From: Mycolicibacterium sp. YH-1
GTDB taxonomy: Bacteria; Actinomycetota; Actinomycetes; Mycobacteriales; Mycobacteriaceae
DNA: 64,000 nt
Assembly (NCBI RefSeq): GCF_022557175.1
Contig: NZ_CP092915.1
Location: 5,952,001 to 6,016,000, forward strand
Reading direction: 5' to 3'
Shown: positions 8,963 to 18,447 of the stretch, piece by piece
Numbering within the stretch: the first letter of the stretch is position 1
Layout of the letters: every line of letters starts with the position of its first letter
Program-made: the position numbers and the translations under genes
Notes under the pieces: generated by a model
What the model was told of the DNA's origin: nothing
The model's database searches: none
The model's input: only the letters and a program-made list of their open reading frames with translations

Positions 8963-9830
8963 TGCGGTGACCGAGACCGATCTGCCCGAGTTGTGGACCC
9001 ACGAGCCTCACATCCAACTGGAGTTCAAGGCCGGCGACCGGGTCGCCGACATCGACACCAATGCCACCCCGGGTTTCAAGGGCAGCAAGAGCGACTCCCC
9101 TGCTCTGCAGGAGGAGCGCAACGCGCGCTTCGCCGAACTGCAGGAGATGCTGTACGCCAGTAGCCGCGGCGGCGACAACCGGTCGGTGCTGCTGGTACTT
9201 CAGGGCATGGACACCGCGGGCAAGGGCGGCATCGTCAAACACGTTGTGGGCGCGGGCAATCCGCAGGGAATCCAGTACACCAGCTTCGGCAAGCCCACCG
9301 CGGAGGAACTCGCCCACCACTACCTGTGGCGGATTCACAAAGCACTGCCCGCGGCCGGTCACATCGGAGTGTTCGACAGGTCGCACTACGAGGACGTGTT
9401 GATCGTGCGGGTACACGACCTGGTGCCGCCTGACGTGTGGGGCGCCCGCTACGACGAGATCAATGCCTTCGAGAAGGAACTTGTCGACACCGGCACCACC
9501 ATCGTCAAGGTGGCGATGTTCGTCTCACTCGACGAGCAGAAGAAGCGCCTGACGGAGCGCCTCGAGCGACCCGAGAAGTACTGGAAGTACAACCCGGCCG
9601 ATATCGACGAACGCCTGCTGTGGCCGAAGTATCAGGAGGCCTACCAGGCGGTTCTGGATCGCACGTCCACCGAGTACGCGCCGTGGCACGTGATCCCCTG
9701 CGACCGCAAGTGGTACAGCCGACTGGCCATCACCGAATTGTTGATCGAGGCACTCAAGGGACTCGAATTGTCTTGGCCGCCAGCCGACTTCGACGTAGAA
9801 GCCGAGAGGCGCAGGCTAGCGCAGGCCTGA
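8955..9830 (+). CDS. polyphosphate kinase 2 family, class III-like nucleotide phosphotransferase
   Basis: A 291-residue PPK2 enzyme that transfers phosphate between polyphosphate and nucleotides in the cytoplasm. Walker A is GMDTAGKGG (residues 84-92). The Walker B/catalytic stretch is VFDRSHYEDVL (Asp141). The TSTEYAPWHVIPCDRKWY block is typical of the single-domain class III group that can phosphorylate AMP and ADP. The class comes from remembered family sequences, not a search. The TTG at 8955 is used; a GTG in frame at 8967 is an equally plausible start because no clear RBS precedes either. It is transcribed with, and probably coupled to, the TetR gene. Confidence 0.88.
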   Translation: MTDAVTETDLPELWTHEPHIQLEFKAGDRVADIDTNATPGFKGSKSDSPALQEERNARFAELQEMLYASSRGGDNRSVLLVLQGMDTAGKGGIVKHVVGAGNPQGIQYTSFGKPTAEELAHHYLWRIHKALPAAGHIGVFDRSHYEDVLIVRVHDLVPPDVWGARYDEINAFEKELVDTGTTIVKVAMFVSLDEQKKRLTERLERPEKYWKYNPADIDERLLWPKYQEAYQAVLDRTSTEYAPWHVIPCDRKWYSRLAITELLIEALKGLELSWPPADFDVEAERRRLAQA

Positions 9831-9836
9831 CCGGAG

Positions 9837-10778
<942 letters not shown>

Positions 10779-10814
10779 CTAATGACTTCGCCATTTGCCA
10801 ATGCTGTGATGGGC

Positions 10815-11672
10815 TTAGTACTTGTAGAAGCCCTGGCCCGACTTCTTGCCGAGCTGACCTGCCTCGACCATCCGCTGCAACAGCGGAGGCGGCCCGTACA
10901 GCGGCTCCTTGAACTCCTCGAACATCTTGTCCGCGATCAGTTTAAGCGTGTCGAGCCCGATCAGATCGGACAGCTTCAACGGCCCCATCGGATGCGACAG
11001 CCCGGCGACGATGGCGGTGTCGATGTCCTCGACCGTGGCGACACCGGCCTCGGCCATGCGCACCGCCGACAGAAGATAAGGCACTAGCAACGCGTTCACC
11101 ACGAAGCCGGACCGATCCGAACACCTGACGACCTGCTTGCCCAACACCGCGCCCGCAAACTGCTCGGTGCGGTTCAGGGCCGCATCGGTGGTGACCAACG
11201 TGGCCACCAGCTCGACCAGTGGCAGCACGGGAACCGGGTTGAAGAAGTGCAGACCCAGAACGCGGCCAGGATTCTTGGTCGCGGCAGCAATCTTCATGAT
11301 CGGGATGCTCGACGTGTTCGACGCCAGGACGGCGTCGGGGTCGGTGATGACCTCATCGAGTTCGGCGAACAGCTTGGCCTTGACCGCCTCGTCCTCGATG
11401 ATCGCCTCGATCACCAGCTGACGATCCGACAGGTCGGAGAGCTTGGTGGTGAAACTCAGCTTGGCGAGTGCGGCGTCGAACTCGTCCTGGGTCAACTTGC
11501 CCTTGTCGACACCCCGCTGCAGAGACTTGGTCAAGCGGTCGCGACCTGCTGTGGTCAGCGCCTCTGTCGGCTCGTAGACCAGCACGTCCACACCGGCACG
11601 CACGGACACCTCGGCGATCCCCGCGCCCATCTGCCCGGCGCCAATGACGCCCACCCGCTGAATCTCAGTCAC
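10815..11672 (-). CDS. fadB2: 3-hydroxybutyryl-CoA dehydrogenase
   Basis: A 285-residue NAD(P)-dependent 3-hydroxyacyl-CoA dehydrogenase. The N-terminal Rossmann fold carries VGVIGAGQMGAGIAE (residues 7-21). The catalytic His region is GLHFFNPVPVLPLVE. The C-terminal 3HCDH domain begins RSGFVVNALLVPYL. It interconverts acetoacetyl-CoA and 3-hydroxybutyryl-CoA in beta-oxidation or its reverse. The GTG at 11672 gives the family length; a GTG two codons upstream (11678) is an alternative. The 35-residue extension in the open frame runs into the hairpin region and is discarded. It lies between icl and umaA, all on the minus strand. Confidence 0.93.
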   Translation of the reverse strand: MTEIQRVGVIGAGQMGAGIAEVSVRAGVDVLVYEPTEALTTAGRDRLTKSLQRGVDKGKLTQDEFDAALAKLSFTTKLSDLSDRQLVIEAIIEDEAVKAKLFAELDEVITDPDAVLASNTSSIPIMKIAAATKNPGRVLGLHFFNPVPVLPLVELVATLVTTDAALNRTEQFAGAVLGKQVVRCSDRSGFVVNALLVPYLLSAVRMAEAGVATVEDIDTAIVAGLSHPMGPLKLSDLIGLDTLKLIADKMFEEFKEPLYGPPPLLQRMVEAGQLGKKSGQGFYKY

Positions 11673-11704
11673 GTTCACCGTTTCTACTATGTCGGAAAAT
11701 TGAG

Positions 11705-11742
11705 ACAGGCCCCGCCCCGTGGAAAACGCGGGCGGAGCCTGT
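11705..11742 (-). terminator. GC-rich hairpin downstream of icl (candidate terminator 1)
   Basis: ACAGGCCCCGCCC (11705-11717) pairs with GGGCGGAGCCTGT (11730-11742) with one mismatch, and the loop can extend the stem through CGT/ACG. On the minus strand it is followed by an ATTTT run. It is therefore a reasonable intrinsic-type terminator for icl, ahead of fadB2. Confidence 0.6.
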
Positions 11743-11753
11743 GCTGCCTTCGC

Positions 11754-11809
11754 CGGCAGACGCAGACTCGCACGCACGGAGTGCGGTTCACGCGAGTTTG
11801 CGTCTGCCG
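11754..11809 (-). terminator. long nested hairpin immediately after the icl stop (candidate terminator 2 or small palindromic repeat)
   Basis: The arms at 11754-11771 and 11792-11809 are 18 bp long and complementary at 17 positions (GCGAGTTTGCGTCTGCCG type). A second hairpin CGCAC-GGA-GTGCG sits in the loop. It starts about 10 bp after the icl stop and has no U tract of its own. The length and near-perfection suggest either transcript stabilisation/termination or a dispersed palindromic element. Confidence 0.6.
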
Positions 11810-11819
11810 GGCGTCTAGC

Positions 11820-13106
11820 TCAGTGGAACTGACCCTCTTCGGTCGAGCCCGCAAGCGCGGTGGTCGAGCTCGTCGGGTCGACCGTGGTGGCGATGCGGTC
11901 GAAGTACCCTGCACCGACCTCACGCTGGTGCTTCGTCGCGGTGTAGCCGCGCTCCTCGGCAGCGAACTCGCGCTCCTGCAGCTCGACGTAGGCGCTCATC
12001 TGGTTGCGGGCGTAGCCGTGGGCCAGATCGAACATCGAGTAGTTGAGGGCGTGGAAGCCGGCCAGCGTGATGAACTGGAACTTGAAGCCCATCGCGCCGA
12101 GCTCGTTCTGGAACTTCGCGATGGTCGCGTCGTCCAGGTGCTGCTTCCAGTTGAACGACGGCGAGCAGTTGTAGGCCAGCATCTGGTCGGGGAAGTCAGC
12201 CTTGACCGCCTCGGCGAACTTCTTGGCCAGTGCCAGGTCCGGGGTGCCGGTCTCCATCCAGATCAGGTCGGAGTACGGGGCGTAGGCCTTGGCGCGGGCG
12301 ATGCACGGCTCGACACCGTTGGTGACGTGGTAGAAGCCCTCCTTGGTCCGCTCGCCGGTGATGAACGGCTGATCGCGCTCGTCGACGTCGGAGGTGAGCA
12401 GGGTCGCCGCCTCGGCGTCGGTGCGGGCGATGACGAGGGTCGGCACGTCGGCGACGTCGGCCGCGAGGCGGGCCGAGGTCAGGGTGCGGATGTGCTGCTG
12501 CGTGGGGATCAGCACCTTGCCACCGAGGTGGCCGCACTTCTTCTCCGACGCGAGCTGGTCCTCCCAGTGCGAACCGGCGACGCCGGCGGCGATCATGGCC
12601 TTCTGCAGCTCGTAGACGTTCAGCGCACCACCGAAGCCTGCTTCACCGTCGGCGACGATCGGGGCCAGCCAGTTCTCCACCGAGGTGTCGCCCTCGACCT
12701 TGGCGATCTGGTCGGCGCGCAGCAGGGCGTTGTTGATCCGGCGGATGACCTGCGGCACCGAGTTGGCCGGGTAGAGGCTCTGGTCGGGGTAGGTGTGGCC
12801 GGACAGGTTCGCGTCACCGGCGACCTGCCAACCCGACAGGTAGATGGCCTTCAGGCCGGCACGAACCTGCTGCACGGCCTGGTTGCCGGTCAGTGCGCCA
12901 AGCGAGTTGACGTAGTCCATGCTGTGGAGCTGCTCCCACAGCACCTCGGCGCCGCGGCGGGCGAGGGTGCTCTCCTCGACCACGTGGCCCTGCAGGGCGA
13001 CGACGTCCTGGGGCGTGTAGGTGCGCTCGATGCCGTTCCAGCGGGGGTTGTGGTCCCAGTCGTGCTGGATCTGCTCGGGGCTCTTCGGCGTGCCAACGGT
13101 GGACAT
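11820..13106 (-). CDS. icl: isocitrate lyase
   Basis: A 428-residue isocitrate lyase of the short prokaryotic type (M. tuberculosis Icl1 size). It cleaves isocitrate to glyoxylate and succinate in the glyoxylate shunt; mycobacterial Icl1 also acts as methylisocitrate lyase. The catalytic motif KKCGH is at residues 189-193, with Cys191 as general acid/base. [10 protein letters not shown] and the NCSPSFNWK active-site segment are also present. AAGGAG precedes the ATG at 13106. The upstream region holds a RamB-like box, so induction on acetate/fatty acids through the nearby ramB product is expected. Confidence 0.97.
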   Translation of the reverse strand: MSTVGTPKSPEQIQHDWDHNPRWNGIERTYTPQDVVALQGHVVEESTLARRGAEVLWEQLHSMDYVNSLGALTGNQAVQQVRAGLKAIYLSGWQVAGDANLSGHTYPDQSLYPANSVPQVIRRINNALLRADQIAKVEGDTSVENWLAPIVADGEAGFGGALNVYELQKAMIAAGVAGSHWEDQLASEKKCGHLGGKVLIPTQQHIRTLTSARLAADVADVPTLVIARTDAEAATLLTSDVDERDQPFITGERTKEGFYHVTNGVEPCIARAKAYAPYSDLIWMETGTPDLALAKKFAEAVKADFPDQMLAYNCSPSFNWKQHLDDATIAKFQNELGAMGFKFQFITLAGFHALNYSMFDLAHGYARNQMSAYVELQEREFAAEERGYTATKHQREVGAGYFDRIATTVDPTSSTTALAGSTEEGQFH

Positions 13107-13355
13107 TGCGGCTCCTTCGGTTGCTGATCGCCGCGTGCATCGTTGCTAACGTCGCCGCAGCTTCACTCTTTTGCTAACACGACCATGGCACATGGCATAT
13201 CCGCAGGTCCACCGGTTTGACTTGCCAATTTCCGCCAACAATGTCGTTATCTTGCAAAGGTTGCGAAGGAGCTTCGGAGCTGAACCGGTTCAGAGGTTAC
13301 CGCGCGGTAAGCGATCTTCGCAGGTCAGTACGCTCGTACTGTTAAACCCGGCAAA
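13107..13355. promoter_or_regulatory. icl upstream regulatory region
   Basis: A 249-bp non-coding, comparatively AT-rich stretch between icl and the convergently oriented end of the thioesterase gene. It contains two direct TTGCTAAC octamers (13143-13150 and 13171-13178, 28 bp apart) and the RamB-like box at 13253-13268. The arrangement suggests several binding sites over the icl promoter and leader. No promoter hexamers can be called with confidence. Confidence 0.55.
13253..13268. promoter_or_regulatory. RamB-like box upstream of icl
   Basis: TGCAAAGGTTGCGAAG lies 147 bp upstream of the icl start. The same 16-mer with one base changed occurs immediately upstream of ramB (14219-14234). RamB-type regulators are known to bind TTTGCAAA-like sites at icl/aceA and at their own genes in Corynebacteriales. 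Assignment here is inference from motif sharing. Confidence 0.6.
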
Positions 13356-14207
13356 TCAGAGCGAGAAGATGCTCGCGACGGCTTTCGTCTCGTCGCCGAC
13401 GACGTATGTGAGCGTTGTAACAGTGCGATCCGTGAGCTCCGGACCGAACGCATCGGTGGAGCCCGCCGGATGCACGTGCCGGATGATCTCCAGCTCGTCG
13501 CCCAGCGCCACCGGCAGATCGTGCTCGATCGTCACGCGCAACGGTGCCGCCATCAGCGCGGGCTGGGTGGCCAGGTAGTCCTCGACCACACTCCAGTACA
13601 CCGAGTTGTTCACGTGATCGAAGATGTCGATATCGCTCACCCGAAGGGGAAAGGGGCGGACATCCTGGGCGTCCTCACGGCTGCCTGCCTTCAGGTAGGC
13701 CTTCCACCTCAGCCTGTCGACGTCAGTCGTGCGCTGCAGACCCGAGAGGAAGTCGTCGGAGATGCGCGCCGGGCCCTGCGTCTCCCGGTTGATGTTGATC
13801 CAGAACGCCTCGGACTCGATCAGCCCTCCCTTGCGACCGTCGATACGCACCCGCATCTCGCACCACCGGTTCGAGGTTCCAGAACACCACCGCCGCAGCC
13901 GCAGCATGTCCTTGAACTCGATGGGCCTGATCACGTCGACCATCGTGCGCCGCACGATCCACAGTGGGTGGGTCTCCTCGTAGCCCATCTCACGCAGCTG
14001 GTCCGAGCCGATGTCCTGAATGTGGCGAGTGGCCGCGTCCAACTTCAGCCTGCCCTCGCGGTCGACGTCGGCAACCCGCAGCGGCCACTGCACGTCGAAC
14101 ACGTCGGGGTGGGGGTCGGGGACGGGCAGCATCTGCTTGGCAAGACCCGTCACGGCCTGCGTTTTGGCCGTCGCACCGCTGGTACTCACGAAGTTCGATA
14201 CTGCCAC
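13356..14207 (-). CDS. acyl-ACP thioesterase family protein (Rv0466 homologue)
   Basis: A protein of up to 283 residues with a double hotdog fold of the acyl-ACP thioesterase family. The first half contains WPLRVADVDREGRL and RHIQDIGSDQL, then WIVRRTMVDVIRPIEF. The second repeats the pattern with PLRVSDIDIFDHVNNSVYW, whose Asn/His are the probable catalytic residues. It presumably releases fatty acids from acyl carrier protein or CoA; the natural substrate is unknown. The start is uncertain: GTG at 14207 is the longest, and GTG at 14153 would give about 265 residues, closer to the M. tuberculosis protein. It is divergent from ramB across a short promoter region. Confidence 0.85.
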   Translation of the reverse strand: MAVSNFVSTSGATAKTQAVTGLAKQMLPVPDPHPDVFDVQWPLRVADVDREGRLKLDAATRHIQDIGSDQLREMGYEETHPLWIVRRTMVDVIRPIEFKDMLRLRRWCSGTSNRWCEMRVRIDGRKGGLIESEAFWININRETQGPARISDDFLSGLQRTTDVDRLRWKAYLKAGSREDAQDVRPFPLRVSDIDIFDHVNNSVYWSVVEDYLATQPALMAAPLRVTIEHDLPVALGDELEIIRHVHPAGSTDAFGPELTDRTVTTLTYVVGDETKAVASIFSL

Positions 14208-14218
14208 AGGGTGACCCG

Positions 14219-14234
14219 TGCAAAGGCTGCGAAG
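14219..14234. promoter_or_regulatory. RamB-like box upstream of ramB (candidate autoregulatory site)
   Basis: TGCAAAGGCTGCGAAG lies 33 bp upstream of the ramB GTG and 12 bp from the thioesterase start on the other strand. It differs by one base from the box upstream of icl. A single site could serve both divergent genes. Autoregulation is known for this regulator family; here it is inferred. Confidence 0.6.
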
Positions 14235-14266
14235 TTGGCATTCACAGCGTTGTTAGGCTGGTTCAC

Positions 14267-15682
14267 GTGGCCAAGACCTTCGTCGGATCGCGGGTACGTC
14301 AGCTACGCGGTGAGCGCGGCTTGAGCCAGGCCGCGCTGGCGCAGATGCTCGACATCTCGCCGAGCTACCTCAATCAGATCGAGCACGACGTGCGTCCGCT
14401 CACCGTCGCGGTGCTGCTGCGCATCACCGAGGTGTTCGGCGTCGACGCCACGTTCTTCGCCCCCCATGACGACACCCGCCTGGTCGCCGAACTCCGGGAG
14501 GTGACACTCGACCGCGATCTCGGCATCGACGTCGACCCGTCCGAGCTCGCGGATCTAGTCAACTCACATCCGACCCTGGCGCGGGCGATGGTGAACCTCC
14601 ACCAGCGCTACCGACTGACCGCCACACAGTTGGCGACCGCCACCGAGAGTCGCTACGCCGACGGCAGCGGCAGCGGGGCCATCACGATGCCGCATGAGGA
14701 GGTCCGCGACTTCTTCTACCAGCGGCAGAACTACTTGCACGAACTCGACACCGCCGCTGAGGATCTCACCGTCCGGGTGCGGATGCACCGCACCGAACTG
14801 GCCCGCGAGCTCTCCGACCGCCTGCGAGCGGTGCACGACGTGCGCATCGTCACGCGCAGCGACCTCGGCGACACCGTGCTGCACCGCTTCGACCCGGAGA
14901 CCAAGACGCTGGAGATGAGCGCGCACCTGTCCTCGGGGCAGCAGGTGTTCAAGCTCGCCGCCGAACTGGCCTACCTGGAGTTCGGCGATCTGATCTCGAA
15001 GCTCGTCGACGAGGGAAACTTCACCAGTGCCGAGTCCCGGACGCTGGCCCGCCTGGGGATAGCCAACTACGTCTCCGCGGCCATTGTGTTGCCCTACAGC
15101 CAGTTCCACCGGGTTGCCGAGAACTTCCGCTACGACGTCGAGCGACTGTCGGCGTTCTACTCGGTGAGCTACGAGACGATCGCGCACCGGCTCTCGACGC
15201 TGCAACGCCCGTCGATGCGGGGCGTCCCGCTGTCCTTCGTGCGGGTCGACCGTGCGGGCAACATGTCGAAGCGTCAGTCCGCCACCGGTTTTCACTTCTC
15301 CTCCAGCGGTGGCACGTGCCCGCTGTGGAACGTCTACGAGACATTCGGCAACCCCGGCAAGATCGGTGTGCAGATCGCGCAGATGCCCGACGGCAGGCAC
15401 TACATGTGGGTGGCGCGCACGGTCGAGCGGCGCGCGGCGCGATACGGGCAGCCCGGCAAGACGTTCGCGATCGGGCTGGGCTGCGAACTGCGCCATGCCC
15501 ACAGGCTCGTCTACTCAGAGGGCCTCGACCTGTCCAGCGAGATCGCCACCCCCATCGGTGCGGGTTGCCGGGTGTGCGAACGCGATAACTGTCCGCAGCG
15601 CGCATTCCCGGTCCTTGGCGGCGCGCTCGACCTCAACGAGCACCGCAGCACTGTGTCCCCATACCTGGTAAAGCATCCCTAG
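14267..15682 (+). CDS. ramB: transcriptional regulator of acetate/glyoxylate metabolism (RamB, Rv0465c homologue)
   Basis: A 471-residue ScfR/RamB-type regulator. The XRE helix-turn-helix is at about residues 6-61 (VRQLRGERGLSQAALAQML, then SPSYLNQIEHD). A middle IrrE-like/DUF955 region follows, without an obvious HExxH. The C-terminal short-chain fatty acid regulator domain has the Cys cluster CRVCERDNC. RamB-type proteins repress glyoxylate-cycle genes on glucose and respond to acetyl/propionyl metabolism. GTG at 14267 is chosen because the longer open frame reads through the thioesterase gene, and the resulting size matches the family. It lies next to its expected target icl. Confidence 0.92.
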   Translation: MAKTFVGSRVRQLRGERGLSQAALAQMLDISPSYLNQIEHDVRPLTVAVLLRITEVFGVDATFFAPHDDTRLVAELREVTLDRDLGIDVDPSELADLVNSHPTLARAMVNLHQRYRLTATQLATATESRYADGSGSGAITMPHEEVRDFFYQRQNYLHELDTAAEDLTVRVRMHRTELARELSDRLRAVHDVRIVTRSDLGDTVLHRFDPETKTLEMSAHLSSGQQVFKLAAELAYLEFGDLISKLVDEGNFTSAESRTLARLGIANYVSAAIVLPYSQFHRVAENFRYDVERLSAFYSVSYETIAHRLSTLQRPSMRGVPLSFVRVDRAGNMSKRQSATGFHFSSSGGTCPLWNVYETFGNPGKIGVQIAQMPDGRHYMWVARTVERRAARYGQPGKTFAIGLGCELRHAHRLVYSEGLDLSSEIATPIGAGCRVCERDNCPQRAFPVLGGALDLNEHRSTVSPYLVKHP

Positions 15683-15692
15683 ACTCGCTGTT

Positions 15693-16247
15693 GTGAGCGC
15701 TCCCGAGTCTGCCCCGGCCCGCATCCAACCCGGGGGGTTCCGCGAACTCGGGCCCCTCAACTGGGTGATCGCCAAACTCGGCGCGAGGGCCATCCGCGCG
15801 CCGCGGTTCGCCCTGTTCAACGTCATCGGCCAGCACCAACTGCTGTTCCTGGCCTGGCTGCCCTACTCCGGTGTACTGCTCGGCCTCGGCAAGTTGTCGC
15901 GCCAGGAGGCCGAACTGGTGATTCTGCGGGTCGGTCACCTGCGCAACTGCGAGTACGAATTGCAGCAACACCGCCGCCTGGCCCGCAGTCGCGGCGTCGA
16001 CGCGCAGACCCAGGCCCTGATCTTCGAGGGTCCCGACGCCGAGGGGCTCACCGACCGCCAACGGGTGCTGATCACCGCGACCGACGAGTTCGTCATCACC
16101 CGTTCCATGTCGGCCGAGACCTGGACGGCGCTCTCGGCCTACCTGAACAAGAAGCAGCTCATCGAGTTCTGCATGCTGGCAAGCCAGTACGACGGCCTGG
16201 CGGCGACGATGGCGACGCTTCGCATCCCGCTCGACTTCCCGGACTAG
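15693..16247 (+). CDS. carboxymuconolactone decarboxylase (AhpD-like) family protein (Rv0464c homologue)
   Basis: A 184-residue all-helical CMD/AhpD-like protein. The segment EAELVILRVGHLRNCEYE, then LQQHRRLARSRG, resembles the AhpD signature. Only one cysteine (NCEYELQQH) is in the position where peroxidase-active AhpD has CxxC, so an alkylhydroperoxidase role is doubtful. It starts with GTG 10 bp after the ramB stop and is probably cotranscribed with it. The substrate is unknown. Confidence 0.85.
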   Translation: MSAPESAPARIQPGGFRELGPLNWVIAKLGARAIRAPRFALFNVIGQHQLLFLAWLPYSGVLLGLGKLSRQEAELVILRVGHLRNCEYELQQHRRLARSRGVDAQTQALIFEGPDAEGLTDRQRVLITATDEFVITRSMSAETWTALSAYLNKKQLIEFCMLASQYDGLAATMATLRIPLDFPD

Positions 16248-16263
16248 ATCGCAGCGCCCGCCC

Positions 16264-16539
16264 CTACAGGTAGGTGACGCCCAGGACGATCACCGACAGC
16301 AGCACCGGAGCCATCGGCAGGCACCACGCGAACCACGCCTTGGCGTAGGCCTTGGCTTGATGGAACCGTCGGCCCAGCAGTCCGCCGATCACCGCCGCGA
16401 CCAGTGACACCGCGGCGACGACGAGAACCCAGGTGCTCACCTCAGTGGTCGCCATGGCCAGCGATATACCGACCAGCCACAGCACGTGGCCCACGATCAG
16501 TCCGCCGATCCCGGCGACTACCACTGCTCTCACGGGCAC
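16264..16539 (-). CDS. small membrane protein (Rv0463 homologue)
   Basis: A 91-residue protein with three hydrophobic stretches: about residues 5-28, 36-55 (TWVLVVAAVSLVAAVIGGLL) and 69-90 (AWCLPMAPVLLSVIVLGV). A basic loop GRRFHQAKAYAKA separates the second and third. The start is GTG, 9 bp after the lpdC stop, so it is the downstream partner of lpdC. Position and topology match Rv0463. No functional motif is visible. Confidence 0.8.
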   Translation of the reverse strand: MPVRAVVVAGIGGLIVGHVLWLVGISLAMATTEVSTWVLVVAAVSLVAAVIGGLLGRRFHQAKAYAKAWFAWCLPMAPVLLSVIVLGVTYL

Positions 16540-16548
16540 GGAGACAGA

Positions 16549-17943
16549 TCAGAAGTTGATCATGTGGCCGGCCAGGCCGTGGAAGCACTCCTGCAACGCC
16601 TCCGACATGGTCGGGTGGGTGTGCACGTTGCGCGCCAGCTCGTTGATCGTCAGATCCCACTTCTGCGCCAGGGTCAGCTCGGGCAGCAGCTCGGAGACGT
16701 CGTGCCCGATGAGGTGGCCACCGATCAGCTCGCCGTACTTGGCGTCGGCAATCAGCTTGACGAAACCGCTCGGGTCGCCGAGACCGTGTGCCTTGCCGTT
16801 GGCGGTGAACGGGAACTTGGCCACCTTCACGTCGTAGCCCTCGGCGCGGGCCTGCTCCTCGGTGAGCCCGAAGCTGGCGACCTGCGGCTGGCAGAACGTG
16901 GCCCGCGGCATCATCCGGATGTCGCCCAGCGGGAGCGTCTCGGCCCCGGCGATGGTCTCGGCCGCCACAACGGCCTGCGCCTCGGCCACGTGGGCCAGTT
17001 GCAGCAGCCCGGTCACGTCACCGATGGCATAGATGTGCGGCACGTTGGTGCGTAGGTAGTCGTCGACGCCGATGGCCTTGCGCTCGGTCAGCTCGACGCC
17101 GGCCTTCTCCAGCCCGAAGCCCTCGACGTTGGGGGCGAAGCCGATGGCCTGCAGCACCTTGTCTGCCTTGAGGTCCTCGGACTTGCCTTCCTTGCTGACG
17201 GTGACGGTGACAGTTGACCCGTCGTCGTTGATCGACTCGACCTTGGTACCGGTGAGGATCTTCACGCCCAGCTTCTTGTACTGCTTCTCGATCTCCTTGG
17301 AGACCTCGGCGTCCTCATTGGGCAGTGCCCGCGGAAGGAACTCCACGATGGTGACGTCGACGCCGTAGTTCTTCAGCACATAGGCGAACTCCATGCCGAT
17401 CGCCCCGGCACCCGCGATGATGATCGACTTCGGCAGCTCGCGAGACATGATCTGCTTCTCGTAGGTGACGACGTTCTCGCTCAGCGACGTGCCCGGCACC
17501 AGCCGGGTACTGCTGCCGGTCGCGATGATCGCGTTGTCGAATGTCAGCGTCTCGGTGCCGCCCTCGTTGAGGTCGACGGCCAGGGTGTTGGCATCGGTGA
17601 ACTTGCCGTAGCCGTGGATCTCGGTGATCTTGTTCTTCTTCATCAGGAAGTGCACACCGGCCACGCGGCCCTCAGCGACCTTGCGGCTGCGGTCGAAGGC
17701 GGCGCCGAAGTCGAAGCTCGCCTCACCGCTGATGCCGAACTGCTTGGCCTCCCTGGTGAAGATGTGCGCCAGCTCGGCGTTGCGCAGCAGCGCCTTGCTC
17801 GGGATGCACCCGACGTTGAGACAGACGCCGCCCCAGTACTTGGGTTCGACGATGGCGGTGGTCAGGCCCAACTGCGCTGCGCGAATGGCCGCGACATATC
17901 CGCCGGGACCTGCTCCGATTACGACGACGTCATAGTGAGTCAC
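16549..17943 (-). CDS. lpdC: dihydrolipoamide dehydrogenase
   Basis: A 464-residue flavoprotein, the E3 component of pyruvate/branched-chain ketoacid dehydrogenases and, in mycobacteria, of the DlaT-based peroxynitrite reductase. The FAD motif [15 protein letters not shown] is at residues 6-20. The redox disulfide is Cys41-Cys46 in [13 protein letters not shown]. An NAD-binding [18 protein letters not shown] follows, and the C-terminal [10 protein letters not shown] carries the catalytic His-Glu pair. The GTG at 17943 is chosen because the start MTHYDVVV equals that of the M. tuberculosis enzyme; another GTG two codons upstream is possible. Confidence 0.96.
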   Translation of the reverse strand: MTHYDVVVIGAGPGGYVAAIRAAQLGLTTAIVEPKYWGGVCLNVGCIPSKALLRNAELAHIFTREAKQFGISGEASFDFGAAFDRSRKVAEGRVAGVHFLMKKNKITEIHGYGKFTDANTLAVDLNEGGTETLTFDNAIIATGSSTRLVPGTSLSENVVTYEKQIMSRELPKSIIIAGAGAIGMEFAYVLKNYGVDVTIVEFLPRALPNEDAEVSKEIEKQYKKLGVKILTGTKVESINDDGSTVTVTVSKEGKSEDLKADKVLQAIGFAPNVEGFGLEKAGVELTERKAIGVDDYLRTNVPHIYAIGDVTGLLQLAHVAEAQAVVAAETIAGAETLPLGDIRMMPRATFCQPQVASFGLTEEQARAEGYDVKVAKFPFTANGKAHGLGDPSGFVKLIADAKYGELIGGHLIGHDVSELLPELTLAQKWDLTINELARNVHTHPTMSEALQECFHGLAGHMINF

Positions 17944-17973
17944 GCCCACAGCCTAGTGGGCGGCGGTGCGGCG

Positions 17974-18447
17974 CTAACGGCCGAACCAGTCAAAGACGTA
18001 GGCACCGTAGAGGACCCCCGCGGCGGCCGTTGATGCCAGGGGTGCCGACATCAACGCGACCGCCAGCGCCGCCAGGAGCGGCTTGTTCACGATCATGGCG
18101 ATCAGCAGGCTCACAACGGTGCACACGACGACATAGACGAACACCACGAAGACCGGTGCCGTCTTGTCGACCGAGGAGAACCACCACTCGTAGAGCGCCA
18201 CCCCGATCCCCGCGCCGACGATCCACACTCCGGCGACCACGAGCACGAAGGTCCAGCGCTTGACGTAGGTGTAGGTGCCCGGCACCACCTCGGGCGGCGC
18301 GAACGCGGGAATCGGTTCGGACGGCGTGTCGCCGGGCGGTTCTGTGGCGGTGATCGGTTGCGCCTCGGCGCTCTGCGCTGCGATCGCGTCGGTGTCGAAA
18401 AGCGGCGTCCAGTTCCCGGTCGGCTCGCCCACCGCGTGCTCAGGCAC
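17974..18447 (-). CDS. membrane protein (Rv0461 homologue)
   Basis: A 157-residue protein. The N-terminal half (about 1-60) is acidic and Pro/Glu/Thr-rich, probably cytoplasmic. Three hydrophobic segments follow: about 65-87 (WTFVLVVAGVWIVGAGIGVAL), 97-120 (VFVVFVYVVVCTVVSLLIAMI) and 124-148. No enzymatic motif was seen. It is 30 bp upstream of lpdC on the same strand and overlaps the upstream small membrane protein by 8 nt, so these genes form one unit with lpdC. The synteny fits Rv0460-Rv0461-lpdC. Confidence 0.8.
   Translation of the reverse strand: MPEHAVGEPTGNWTPLFDTDAIAAQSAEAQPITATEPPGDTPSEPIPAFAPPEVVPGTYTYVKRWTFVLVVAGVWIVGAGIGVALYEWWFSSVDKTAPVFVVFVYVVVCTVVSLLIAMIVNKPLLAALAVALMSAPLASTAAAGVLYGAYVFDWFGR

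Noticed and set aside
11247..13127. A 626-codon + strand open frame over icl and fadB2
   Set aside because: Antisense to icl and fadB2 with low-complexity Gly/Arg/Leu composition. It crosses the double hairpin, and icl is certain on the other strand.
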